This document shows, one piece after another, positions 27,760-36,500 of a stretch of DNA of 64,000 nucleotides. Each line of letters begins with the position of its first letter. Within the stretch, counting starts at the first letter, position 1. The stretch is from Devosia faecipullorum. Its GTDB lineage: Bacteria; Pseudomonadota; Alphaproteobacteria; Rhizobiales; Devosiaceae. Position numbers and translations under genes: made by a program. The notes beneath the pieces are model-generated. The model saw nothing but the letters and a program-made list of their open reading frames with translations, made no database searches and had not been told where the DNA came from. The stretch lies in NCBI RefSeq assembly GCF_015158295.1, contig NZ_JACDXV010000005.1, positions 124,001 through 188,000 on the forward strand, read 5' to 3'.

Positions 27760-29055
27760 TTATGCCGGAGCAATGACATGGGCGTAAGACCCCATGACCC
27801 GGCCCAGAAACGCTCCCATGGGCAATTGGCGGACGCCTTCGGCGTCAAGCGCTTCGAATAGCGGCGGCAGGCCGGATTGTTTGGCCGAGGAATAGTGGAA
27901 TTCGTGCCCATTGAGGCCCGGCGGCCACGGCAAGGGGCTGTCATGGATCAGGCGACGATAGCCGAGGACGCGCTTGGGCCGGTCCATGCGGGTAGTCATC
28001 GGCAGGAGGCCGGACATGGAATGGCTGGTCCCGTCCTTGTCGATCAGCGCCTCGCCCAGGGCCATGAAGCCCCCGCATTCGCCATAGATCAGCGCATCGC
28101 GATCGCGGGCGGCGCGGAGGCCGCTATGGAAATGAGTGGCGGCGGCCAGCGCGGGACCGTGCAGTTCGGGATAGCCGCCGGGGAGGAAGATCGCATCGGC
28201 CGTCGGGTTCGGCGCCTCATCGGCGAGGGGCGAAAAGAGGCTCAGTTCCGCTCCCGCTGCGCGCCAGCCCTCGAGCAGATGTGAATAGAGAAAAGCGAAA
28301 GCGGCATCGCAGGCAATGGCGATATGTTGGCCGAGCGGCGGCAAGGCCATGGATGTTGCTGCGGGCGGCAAGAGTGGCGCAGCGAGGCTCTGAAGCGCAT
28401 CCAGATCAACAAAATCGCCAATCGTCTGCGCCGCAAAATCGAGAAAACCGGCAAAGGTGGCAATCTCACCGGGCAGGGTGAGCCCGAGGTGGCGCTCGGG
28501 AATGATCAGGTCCGCGTGGCGGGGAATGAAGCCCAGAACGGGTATGGCAGTGGCGCGCAGGGAGGCCGCCAGCATGCGTTCGTGGCGAGCGGACGCGACG
28601 CGATTGACGATGATGCCGGCAATGCGGACAGCCGGACGCCAATGGGCAAAGCCGGAGACCAGTGCGGCGATGGACTGGCTCTGCTTGTCCGCATCGATCA
28701 CGAAAATGACCGGCAGGCCCAGCATTTCGGCGAGATCGGCGGTGGAGCCATTGCCATCGGCGGCGGCGTCGAACAGGCCCATGACGCCCTCGACGAGAAG
28801 CAGATCGGCCCCGCTGGCCTGACGGGTGGCCAGCGCCGCGATCTGGCCCGGCGACATGGCCCATGGATCGAGATTGACGGATGCGTGACCTGCCGCCTCG
28901 GCATGAAAGACCGGATCGATATAATCGGGGCCGGTCTTGGCGGGAGCAACGTTCACACCGCGCTGGCGCAAGGCGGCCAGGAGGCCCAGCGTCACCAGCG
29001 TCTTGCCCGAGCCGGAGCGTGGCGCGGCAATGACCATCCCCTTAGCCAAAGACAT
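27760..29055 (-). CDS. cobB: Cobyrinic (or hydrogenobyrinic) acid a,c-diamide synthase
   Basis: 431-aa CobB. It has N-terminal P-loop [42 protein letters not shown] and the C-terminal triad-type glutaminase domain with nucleophile [13 protein letters not shown]. It amidates the a and c side chains. ATG 29055 overlaps the cobA end by 14 bp; ATGs at 29076 and 29037 are also in frame. In the aerobic pathway its substrate is hydrogenobyrinate, consistent with cobN nearby. Confidence 0.93.
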   Translation of the reverse strand: MSLAKGMVIAAPRSGSGKTLVTLGLLAALRQRGVNVAPAKTGPDYIDPVFHAEAAGHASVNLDPWAMSPGQIAALATRQASGADLLLVEGVMGLFDAAADGNGSTADLAEMLGLPVIFVIDADKQSQSIAALVSGFAHWRPAVRIAGIIVNRVASARHERMLAASLRATAIPVLGFIPRHADLIIPERHLGLTLPGEIATFAGFLDFAAQTIGDFVDLDALQSLAAPLLPPAATSMALPPLGQHIAIACDAAFAFLYSHLLEGWRAAGAELSLFSPLADEAPNPTADAIFLPGGYPELHGPALAAATHFHSGLRAARDRDALIYGECGGFMALGEALIDKDGTSHSMSGLLPMTTRMDRPKRVLGYRRLIHDSPLPWPPGLNGHEFHYSSAKQSGLPPLFEALDAEGVRQLPMGAFLGRVMGSYAHVIAPA

Positions 29056-29863
29056 GCTTCCTTGCTTCCCCGACATACCAGTCGAGGCTGCGCCGATAGC
29101 GGGACACCGGGCCCAGCACCAGAATGGATGGAGTGGGCAGATCGGTCAGTGTCCCGGCTGCGCCCAGACTGGTCTCGATGACGGTCTGGGCCGGGCTCGC
29201 CGCCTCGGACACAATGGTCAGCGCCTCATCGGGCGTCCGGCCGGCATCGAGCAGGCGTTGAGCAATGAGCGGCAGATGCTTGACCGCCATGAACATGACG
29301 ATGACCGGCGCGGCGCGGGCGACGGCGGGCCAGTCGATGGCGCCGGGAACCGCGCCGGTTTCATCATGGCCGGTGAGGAAAATTACCGAGTGATTGGCGT
29401 CGCGATGCGTCACCGGCAGGCCGGCATAGGCGAGCCCGCCCAGCCCCGAGGAAATGCCCGGCACGATACGGAAGGCAATGCCGGCGCGCGCCAATTCGCC
29501 CGCTTCCTCCCCGCCCCGCCCAAACATGAAGGGATCGCCGCCCTTGAGCCGCAGCACGCGCTTGCCCTGCCGCGCCAGTTCGATAAGACGAATGGTGATG
29601 TCGGCTTGTTTCGGGGAGGGCTTGCCGCCGCGCTTGCCGGCGTGGATACGTTCGATATGAGCTGGCGCCAGCGCCAGAATATCGGGCGAAACCAGCGCGT
29701 CATGGACGATGACATCGGCAGCGCCCAGAGCATGCAGCCCCAACAGGGTCAAAAGCCCCGGCCCCCCGGGACCGGCGCCGACGAGCCAGACCGAGCCCGG
29801 ATCGAAGGGCGGAAAATCGGCCTCGGCGAGACGAGACAGGATCGTATCAGTCACGAGCGACAC
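29042..29863 (-). CDS. cobA: Uroporphyrinogen-III C-methyltransferase (SUMT)
   Basis: 273-aa SAM-dependent methyltransferase making precorrin-2 from uroporphyrinogen III. Motifs VWLVGAGPGGPGLLT, LRLKGGDPFMFGRGGEE and PGISSGLGGLAYAGLPVTH are diagnostic. Single-domain form without the CysG dehydrogenase part, so it is assigned to cobalamin rather than siroheme synthesis. First gene of cobA-cobB-cobQ-cobD and divergent from cobK with 61 bp between start codons. Confidence 0.94.
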   Translation of the reverse strand: MSLVTDTILSRLAEADFPPFDPGSVWLVGAGPGGPGLLTLLGLHALGAADVIVHDALVSPDILALAPAHIERIHAGKRGGKPSPKQADITIRLIELARQGKRVLRLKGGDPFMFGRGGEEAGELARAGIAFRIVPGISSGLGGLAYAGLPVTHRDANHSVIFLTGHDETGAVPGAIDWPAVARAAPVIVMFMAVKHLPLIAQRLLDAGRTPDEALTIVSEAASPAQTVIETSLGAAGTLTDLPTPSILVLGPVSRYRRSLDWYVGEARKHVFG

Positions 29864-29924
29864 TCACGGCTTGAGCGGCAGGGCCCGGACGGGCACAGTG
29901 GCGGCGATGATTGGACACAGAGCA

Positions 29925-30656
29925 ATGAATATCCTGATCCTTGGAGGAACGAGCGAAGCGCGGCAATTGGCGAGCCGGCTGGTGGCGCTGGGCCATGAGG
30001 TGACGACCTCGCTGGCCGGCCGCACGCAGGATCCCATCCTGCCGGAAGGCGGGCTGCGCATGGGGCCGTTCGGCGGCGTGGCCGGGCTCTGCGCCTATCT
30101 GCGCGCGGCGGGGGTGGAGCGGCTGGTTGATGCCACCCATCCCTATGCCGGTCTGATGTCCATCAATGCCGCTGCCGCTGCGGAAGAGACCGGCATCAGG
30201 CTGGTACGCTATATGCGCCCACCCTGGGCACCTCAACCGGGCCAGGACTGGACCATGGTGGGCAGCGCGCAGGAGGCAGCCGATTGCCTTCCCAAAGGCG
30301 CCAAAGTGCTGCTCACCACCGGCCATGCCGGGCTCGAAACTTATCTGCGGCGCGAGGATTGTTCGTTCCTCGTGCGCGTTATCGAGGCGCCGAGCATGGA
30401 CCTGCCGTTGCATGCGCAGTTGATCCAGACGCGGCCGCCTTATGGGCTGGACGACGAAATCGCGCTGATTGGGGGGCATGGCGTTACTCACCTCATCAGC
30501 AAGAATTCGGGCGGCGCCCAGACCAGCGCCAAGCTCGAGGCGGCCAGGCAGGCCGGCGTTCGGGTGATCATGATTGCGCGCCCTCATTATGGACCGGCGC
30601 TGGAAGTGGACAGCGTCGAGGCGGCACTCGCCGCGCTGGATGTCGGCAGCGCATAG
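29925..30656 (+). CDS. cobK: Precorrin-6A reductase
   Basis: 243-aa CobK/CbiJ, NADPH-dependent reduction of precorrin-6A. MNILILGGTSEARQLA at the start, VDATHPYAG, LLTTGHAGLETY and VTHLISKNSGG are family blocks. ATG 29925 follows a weak ribosome site and begins at the Rossmann strand. It is alone on the plus strand, divergent from cobA, and its last 70 bp overlap the convergent cobE gene. The enzymes immediately before and after it in the pathway (cobF/cobM side and cobL) are not in the window. Confidence 0.92.
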   Translation: MNILILGGTSEARQLASRLVALGHEVTTSLAGRTQDPILPEGGLRMGPFGGVAGLCAYLRAAGVERLVDATHPYAGLMSINAAAAAEETGIRLVRYMRPPWAPQPGQDWTMVGSAQEAADCLPKGAKVLLTTGHAGLETYLRREDCSFLVRVIEAPSMDLPLHAQLIQTRPPYGLDDEIALIGGHGVTHLISKNSGGAQTSAKLEAARQAGVRVIMIARPHYGPALEVDSVEAALAALDVGSA

Positions 30657-31069
30657 GGCGGCGTCCAGCGCGACAGCGCGCAGGTGGCATTGGCGCTGCG
30701 CCGCTTTTCCACGAGCAGCGGACCAAAGGCCAGCGCCGACGCCTCGGCCACCGAAGGCAAGGCCAGATAATGGGTCACATGTGGGGACGGATTGGGCACG
30801 TCGCGGGGCAAATCCTGCGGCGGAACCGCCAGAAGCGGCAATGCCAGCCGATCCGCAACGGAGCGGAGTGCGGGATGGGATTGCTTGCCGTCCAGCGTCG
30901 CCAGGGCCGCAAGATCATGGCGATCCAAGCCGGCTTCGGCCAGAGTGGCGTCGAGAAGATGAAGAATTTCCTCAGGACCGGCGCAGAAGCGCGCCCCAAG
31001 ACCCACAACTATATCCGCGCGGGGAAAAGTCCGGCTGGCCAGCTTGCGGCTGGCAGGATGCTCATACAT
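30587..31069 (-). CDS. cobE: Cobalamin biosynthesis protein CobE (CbiG C-terminal-like)
   Basis: 160-aa protein matching CobE/CbiG_C: ADIVVGLGARFCAGPEEILH near the N-terminus, LATLDGKQSHPALRSVADRL in the middle and VEKRRSANATCALSRW near the end. The biochemical role of CobE is still poorly defined in the aerobic pathway. ATG 31069 has GAGG about 5 nt upstream; ATG 31084 is an alternative. The last 70 bp are antisense to the end of cobK, and the roughly 30 C-terminal residues encoded there are not conserved-looking. Confidence 0.8.
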   Translation of the reverse strand: MYEHPASRKLASRTFPRADIVVGLGARFCAGPEEILHLLDATLAEAGLDRHDLAALATLDGKQSHPALRSVADRLALPLLAVPPQDLPRDVPNPSPHVTHYLALPSVAEASALAFGPLLVEKRRSANATCALSRWTPPYALPTSSAASAASTLSTSSAGP

Positions 31070-31275
31070 TTCGCCTCGACACATTACGAGGCAGGTCCGC
31101 TCAAAACCGGCTCAGCCCTGGATTTGGTCCCGCCTTTGGTCGACCGCACCAGGCTCTGTTTCAGTTCCGTCATGGGAACGCTGCGCTTGGGCGACGACCT
31201 TAGGCGCAGCAAAGCCCATGGTCAATCAAAGGCTTCCGCCGATCCGCTGGGGAATATCGGAATGCCTCTGAAAAT

Positions 31276-31333
31276 CGTTTGCAAATACAACAACTTGCAG
31301 CAAACGACGTCCTCCGCTATTGCAGGTCTGCAA
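31276..31333 (+). promoter_or_regulatory. Two inverted repeats ahead of the CDF exporter (operator candidates)
   Basis: CGTTTGC (31276-31282) and GCAAACG (31300-31306) are exact complements 17 bp apart. Just downstream TTGCAG-GT-CTGCAA (31320-31333) is a perfect 6-bp inverted repeat ending 21 bp before the ATG. TTGCA half-sites recur at 31280, 31295 and 31320, which looks like a cooperative binding region for a metal-sensing repressor. No regulator gene is adjacent. The rest of the 31070-31354 gap shows no gene. Confidence 0.4.
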
Positions 31334-31354
31334 GCTCGCTAACAGGCGGACATC

Positions 31355-32251
31355 ATGGCCATCACCAACAAGACATTGGCAATTGCCGCAATCAGTCTGG
31401 GGGTGGGGCTCGTCGTGCTCGGCCTCAAGACGCTGGCCTGGTGGCTGACCGGCTCGGTGGCGCTTTATTCGGACGCTCTCGAATCCATCGTCAACGTGGT
31501 CACGGCCATCGTGGCGCTGCTCGCCGTGCGCCTGGCCCAGCGGCCGGCCGACGCCGCCCTGCCCTATGGCTATCACAAGGCCGAATATTTCTCCGCCGTG
31601 ATCGTGGGGGTGATGATCATCATCGCCGCCATCCTGATCATGCGTGAGGCTGTTCTCGGTTTCATGAACCCGCAAATGCCCGATGCGCCGGTGCAGGGCA
31701 TGGCGGTCTCGATCGCCGCGACTGCCATCAATGTCGTCTGGGCGCAGGTGCTGATCCGCCATGGGCGCAAGGCGCGCTCACCCGCCATGGAGGCCGATGG
31801 CAAGCATTTGATGACCGACGTGGTCTCCACCATCGGCGTATTGGCAGGGCTCGCGCTGGTCTATCTCACTGGTTTCGCCCAGCTCGATTCGGTGCTCGCG
31901 GCCCTTGTGGCGCTCAATATTCTCTGGTCCGGCTGGGGCGTGATCCGCGAAAGCGTCGGCGGGCTGATGGACGTGGCCGTGCCGGCCGAAACCCAGAAAA
32001 CCATCCGCGACGTCATCGCCGTCAATGCCGACGGCGCCATCGAAGCGCATGACATCCGCACAAGGCAGGCGGGCAAGCTGATCTTCATTGATTTTCACCT
32101 CGTGGTGCCCGGCGCCATGTCGGTCGACAATGCCCATACGATCTGCGACCGGATCGAGGCCAAGCTGCGCGAAGCGGTCAAGGACGTGCAGATTACCATC
32201 CATGTCGAGCCCGAGGAAAAAGCCAAGCATTCAGGGATCGTGGTGCTCTGA
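31355..32251 (+). CDS. Cation diffusion facilitator (CDF) metal exporter
   Basis: 298-aa CDF-family cation/proton antiporter. Six membrane helices: the first pair holds GSVALYSDALESIVNVV (metal-site Ser/Asp region) and PYGYHKAEYFSA, and TM5 carries GKHLMTDVVSTIGVLAG with the HxxxD metal site. The C-terminal cytoplasmic domain (about 205-298) contains the DIRTRQAGKLIFIDFHLVV block. The metal could be zinc, iron, cobalt or manganese; its place between cobE and cobO suggests cobalt or nickel overflow control, but this rests on position only. AGGCGG near 31344 is the ribosome site. Confidence 0.88.
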   Translation: MAITNKTLAIAAISLGVGLVVLGLKTLAWWLTGSVALYSDALESIVNVVTAIVALLAVRLAQRPADAALPYGYHKAEYFSAVIVGVMIIIAAILIMREAVLGFMNPQMPDAPVQGMAVSIAATAINVVWAQVLIRHGRKARSPAMEADGKHLMTDVVSTIGVLAGLALVYLTGFAQLDSVLAALVALNILWSGWGVIRESVGGLMDVAVPAETQKTIRDVIAVNADGAIEAHDIRTRQAGKLIFIDFHLVVPGAMSVDNAHTICDRIEAKLREAVKDVQITIHVEPEEKAKHSGIVVL

Positions 32252-32292
32252 TCACGCTTGCCAAGGGGAAATTGCGGGGGCAACCTCCACAC

Positions 32293-32763
32293 ATGCGCGC
32301 CATTCTCACCCTTGTCCTGTTGGTTCTGGCGGCCCCGGCCTGGGCGCAATATTGGACGCCCTATGAAAATGCGCGGTTCGGCTATGAAATCGACGCGCCG
32401 CCCGGCTTCGAGGGCAATGGCGAAAGCGCCAATGGCGACGGGCAGATATTTTACAATTCCATTGCTGCCCAAGGGCTTAGTGTGTGGGGCGGCCATTTTT
32501 CTGAAGAATTCGAAACTGAAGCAGCGGCGGCGCTCGATGCGGCCCGCGCCGGCAATTGGGCGATCCAGTCCCAATCCTCGACGCCGCATTGGGCGGAATT
32601 TACCGCGCAACGGGGTGACCGCGTGGTGCGGCAGCGCCTGATCACGCTCTGCGACGGCGGTTCCTACGCCGCGTTCCGCCTTGAGTTCAATGTACGTGAC
32701 CTTGCCGCCCTGGAGCCCACCATGGACGGGCTCCAGCGCTCATTCATGGCGTCGGACTGCTAG
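32293..32763 (+). CDS. Secreted protein of unknown function
   Basis: 156-aa exported protein. Signal peptide MRAILTLVLLVLAAPAWA-Q with a clear A-x-A cleavage site; the mature part begins YWTPYENARFGYEIDAPPGF and ends in DC. I recognise no domain with known function; the opening resembles small periplasmic proteins with a beta-sandwich (PsbP-like) start. Start at ATG 32293 is chosen for the signal peptide; an in-frame TTG at 32272 with AAGGGG upstream would extend it by seven residues. It follows the CDF gene on the same strand by 42 bp and is probably co-transcribed. Confidence 0.7.
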   Translation: MRAILTLVLLVLAAPAWAQYWTPYENARFGYEIDAPPGFEGNGESANGDGQIFYNSIAAQGLSVWGGHFSEEFETEAAAALDAARAGNWAIQSQSSTPHWAEFTAQRGDRVVRQRLITLCDGGSYAAFRLEFNVRDLAALEPTMDGLQRSFMASDC

Positions 32764-32866
32764 ATCATTTCAGCGTATAGTAGAAACGTTGAAATGATCT
32801 AAGTGTTTGTTTTGTCGCGTTTGCGAACCGGAAAACCGGTATCCATCTTTCCTGGAAACGCCCTAG
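32762..32866. repeat. Composite palindromic intergenic element
   Basis: AGATCATTTCA (32762-32772) and TGAAATGATCT (32790-32800) are exact 11-bp inverted repeats around a 17-nt spacer. A second palindrome ACCGG-AAAA-CCGGT follows at 32827-32840, and the element ends in TCCTGGAAACGCCC touching the cobO stop codon. The layout and sequence resemble mosaic intergenic repeats scattered in rhizobial genomes (from memory, not searched). It fills the gap between the converging secreted-protein gene and cobO, and its lower GC sets it apart from its surroundings. Confidence 0.7.
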
Positions 32867-33504
32867 AACTCGACGCCCTTCTGCGCCTTCACGCCGGCGC
32901 GGAAATGGTGCTTGATCTCGGTCATTTCCGTCACAAGATCAGCAATTTCAATGAGTTCGTCCTTGGCATTGCGGCCGGTGACGATGACGTGCTTGTCGGC
33001 GGGCTTGTTGGCGAGCACCTCGACCACTTCCTCGATGGGCAGATAATCGTAGCGCAGGCAGATATTGAGTTCGTCGAGCAATACCATGTTATAGCTGGGA
33101 TCTTCGATCAGCGCCTTGGCCTGTTCCCAGGCCTTGCGCGCGGCGGCAAGATCGCGCTGGCGGTCAGCGACGTCCCAGGTAAACCCTTCTCCCATCGCAT
33201 TAATCGTCACCTGATCGGGGAATTTGTCGAGCACGTCGCGCTCACCGGTATTCCAGACGCCCTTGACGAATTGCACCACGCCGACGCGCATGCCATTGCC
33301 AAGGGCGCGGAAGACCATGCCGAAAGCGGCGGTGGATTTGCCCTTGCCCTTGCCGGTATGGACGATCAGCAGGCCCTTCTCCTCGGTCTTGGTGGAGAGG
33401 ATCTTGTCGCGCGCCGCCTTCTTTTTCTTCATCTTTTCAGCATGATAGGCGTCGCGCTCGGCTTCGCTCATCAGATCGGTCTTCTTGGCTGGCCTGTCAG
33501 TCAT
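32863..33504 (-). CDS. cobO: Cob(I)yrinic acid a,c-diamide adenosyltransferase
   Basis: 213-aa CobO/CobA(Salmonella)/BtuR-type ATP:corrinoid adenosyltransferase. The P-loop IVHTGKGKGKSTAAFG is flanked by the usual lysine-rich N-terminus; VLLDELNICLRYDYL and KHVIVTGRNAKDELIEIADL are diagnostic. ATG 33504 overlaps the end of cobN by 8 bp, so the chelatase and adenosyltransferase are translationally coupled, as expected for consecutive steps (cobalt insertion, then adenosylation). Confidence 0.94.
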   Translation of the reverse strand: MTDRPAKKTDLMSEAERDAYHAEKMKKKKAARDKILSTKTEEKGLLIVHTGKGKGKSTAAFGMVFRALGNGMRVGVVQFVKGVWNTGERDVLDKFPDQVTINAMGEGFTWDVADRQRDLAAARKAWEQAKALIEDPSYNMVLLDELNICLRYDYLPIEEVVEVLANKPADKHVIVTGRNAKDELIEIADLVTEMTEIKHHFRAGVKAQKGVEF

Positions 33505-36500
33505 GTGTGTGCTCCAGAAAGGCGAAAGCGGAATTTGAACGGGGCGACCACAGCCCTCTTTGCTGGGCCTCAAGGAATTTCGCGATCAGTTCATCATAGC
33601 CGAAGCGATTGGAATGCTTGATGAATTCCCGAACCGTATCATCCTGGACAAAGGCCTCGAAGGCGAGGTCGAAATGGTGCGACTTGACCGCGCCGGTGGT
33701 CGCGGCGAAGGCGAACATGAAATCGAGGGTGGCGATGATCTCGAAGGCGCCGCGATAGGAATGGCGCATCATCCCGGCAAGCCATTTCGGATTGACGACG
33801 CGGCTGCGCATCACATGGCTAATCTCTTGTTCCAGCGTGCGAATTTTCGGGTTTTCGGGGCGGGAATGATCATTGTGATAGGCGGCGGGACGGCGGCCGG
33901 ACACCATTTCGGCGGCAACTGAGAGTCCGCCTTCGAACTGATAGTAATTGTCCGAATCCAACAGGTCGTGTTCGCGGTTATCCTGATTGTGAATCACCGC
34001 ATCGATGTCGCCCAGCCGGGCGCGGAACCGCTCCTGCATCGGCACGCCCTGCACCTTGGCGCCATAGGCATATTGGCCCCAGGCAATCGCCTGATTGGCC
34101 AGATCCGCCTTGTCGCTCCAGCGGCCATTGTCGATGAGATGACCGAGACCCGCGCCGTAAGCGCCTGGCTTTGAACCAAAAATTCTCGCACCGGCCTGAA
34201 GCGCGGCGTCCGCCTCGGACTGGCCTTTGGCCATCAGGCCCAGAGCATCGGCGCGCATGCGGGCGGCGATGGGATTGTCCGCCTCGGGTTCGTCCAGCGC
34301 CCCGATGGCGCGAATGGCGCGATCGAACAAGGCGATCTGGGCGGGGAAGGCATCGCGAAAAAAGCCGGAAATTCTGAGGGTTACGTCGACGCGCGGACGA
34401 TCGAGCCGGGCCAGCGGCACGATCTCGTAGCCGGAAACGCGCAGCGAACCGGGATCCCAGACGGGCTTTGCCCCGATCAGCGCCATGGCCTGAGCGAGGT
34501 CGTCGCCGCCGGTGCGCATATTGGCGGTGCCCCAGACCGACAGGGCCACCGACCTGAGGTAATGGCCATGATCCTGAAGGTGGCGAAGGACCAGGTTCTC
34601 GGCCGACTTTCGCCCGAGTTCCCAAGCACTTGGCGTGGGAACGGCGCGGGCATCGACTGAATAGAAATTGCGGCCCGTGGGCAGCACGTCAAGGCGCCCA
34701 CGCGAGGGCGCGCCGGAGGGACCGGGGGCGATGAATTTGCCGTCGAGCGCATCGAGAAAGGCAGCCATCTCGGCGGGACCGGAAGCGGCGAGACGGGGCC
34801 GGATATGGGTTTCGACGGTTTGTAGAACCGCGTGGGTCGCGATCCAGTCCGCCGGCACAGGCATTTTTTTGTCAATTATGTCCGCCGCCATGGCTTCAAG
34901 CGCGGAAACCACGTCGCCAATCCGCCGAATTTTCACTTCGGGACGGCCATTTGCCAACAGACTGTTCCCCTCTGCCGCCCCCTCGCCTCCGCCGACCTCC
35001 GGCCCATGCCAGGGAAGGCCCAAATCGGCGGTGAGCGGATCGAGACCGAGCTTAAGATCATCCGCAAGAGCACGGATCAGAGAATTATCCCCGGCTTCAT
35101 CCCCGCGTGGCACTCTGGCCAGAGCGATTGCGAGGTCTCGTTCCATTCCTCCCAGCGGGGACGACCCGAAAATGTGCAGGCCATCGCGGATCTGAGCTTC
35201 CTTCAGGTCGCACAGGAAGTTGTCGATCTTGATCAGGGCCTCGGTCTCGTCCCCCGGCAGGCCGATGTCCTGATCGAGACGGCTATCGCGGGTGAAATCG
35301 AGAATCCGGCTCTTGAGATCAGCGAGGCGGCGGCGATCCATGCCCGAGGCGGCGTAATATTCATCGAGCAGGGCTTCGAGATCCTTGAGCGGCCCATAGG
35401 TCTCGGCCCGGGTCAGCGGCGGCACCAGATGATCGATAATCACCGCCCCGGTGCGGCGCTTGGCCTGCGTCCCTTCGCCGGGATCGTTGACGATGAAGGG
35501 ATAAAGATGGGGCAATTGCCCCCAGAGCGCATCGGGATAGCAATCGTCATCGAGGGCGGCGGACTTGCCCGGCAGCCATTCGAGCGTGCCGTGCTTGCCA
35601 TTATGCACCATGGCATGAGCGCCCCATTCGTGGCGAAGCCAGAGATAGGCGGCGGCATAGGCATGGGGCGGAACAAGGGCCGGGTCGTGGTAACTGGCGG
35701 TTTCATCCAGGTGATAACCGCGCGCCGGCTGGAGCAGGAGCACGACATTGCCGAAACGATGCGCCGGGAGGTGGAACGCCCCGTCGCGGACAAAGGGATC
35801 GCGCGCCGGATCGCCCCAGCGGGTGGTGATGGCTTCGCGGATTTCCTCGGGAAGCGCGGCGAGCAATTCGGCATAGCGCGCAAGCGGCAGGATAGCGGCC
35901 GAATTCCCCCGCTGCGGATTGGCATTGGTGGGGCCCGATTGCAGCAGGGCAATGAGGTCAGTCGATGATTTCGGGTAGGTAGCGGGTGCGGAACCCCCAC
36001 CCCAACCCCTTCCCTCAAGGGGGAGGGGCTTTGGGCCGGCGGGGGATGGGAATGGCGCGGCAGGGGCTATGTCGGACAGCGTGTAGCCGGCCTGGTCGAG
36101 CGCCATCAGCATGCGGGCGGTGCTTTCGGGGGCGTCGTAGCCGACGCCGTTGGCGAGGCGGCCGTCGCGGATGGGGTAATTGGCGAGGATAAGGGCGATC
36201 TTGCGGTCGGCGCTCGGGGTGTGGCGGAGGCGGGCCCAGTTGGCGGCGAGGTCCACGGCGCGGCTGATGCCGCCCTGATCGGGCTCATAGGCGCTGAGGG
36301 GGCATTGGGTGCGCTCGTGCCAGACGGCGTCTGCCTTGTGTCCGACCAGAAGCCCGCCGATGCGGCCATCGACTTCGGGCATGACCAGATACATGGCCAT
36401 GTCCTTGGAGGAGAGCCCCTGCGGATCGGCCAGCCATTGGGAGCGGGAGCGGCCGGACTGGACGAGCTGGATGACCGGCGCGTCCGTTCCGGCGAAGGGA

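Noticed and set aside
29864..29924. Riboswitch or long regulatory leader between cobA and cobK
   Set aside because: Only 61 bp separate the two start codons, too short for a cobalamin aptamer, and no conserved element is visible.
34955..35015. Third palindromic-element insertion in cobN (GGGEGAAEGNSLL region)
   Set aside because: The sequence is GC-rich and glycine-rich but lacks the paired CCCTC/GAGGG core and does not align with the two accepted copies.
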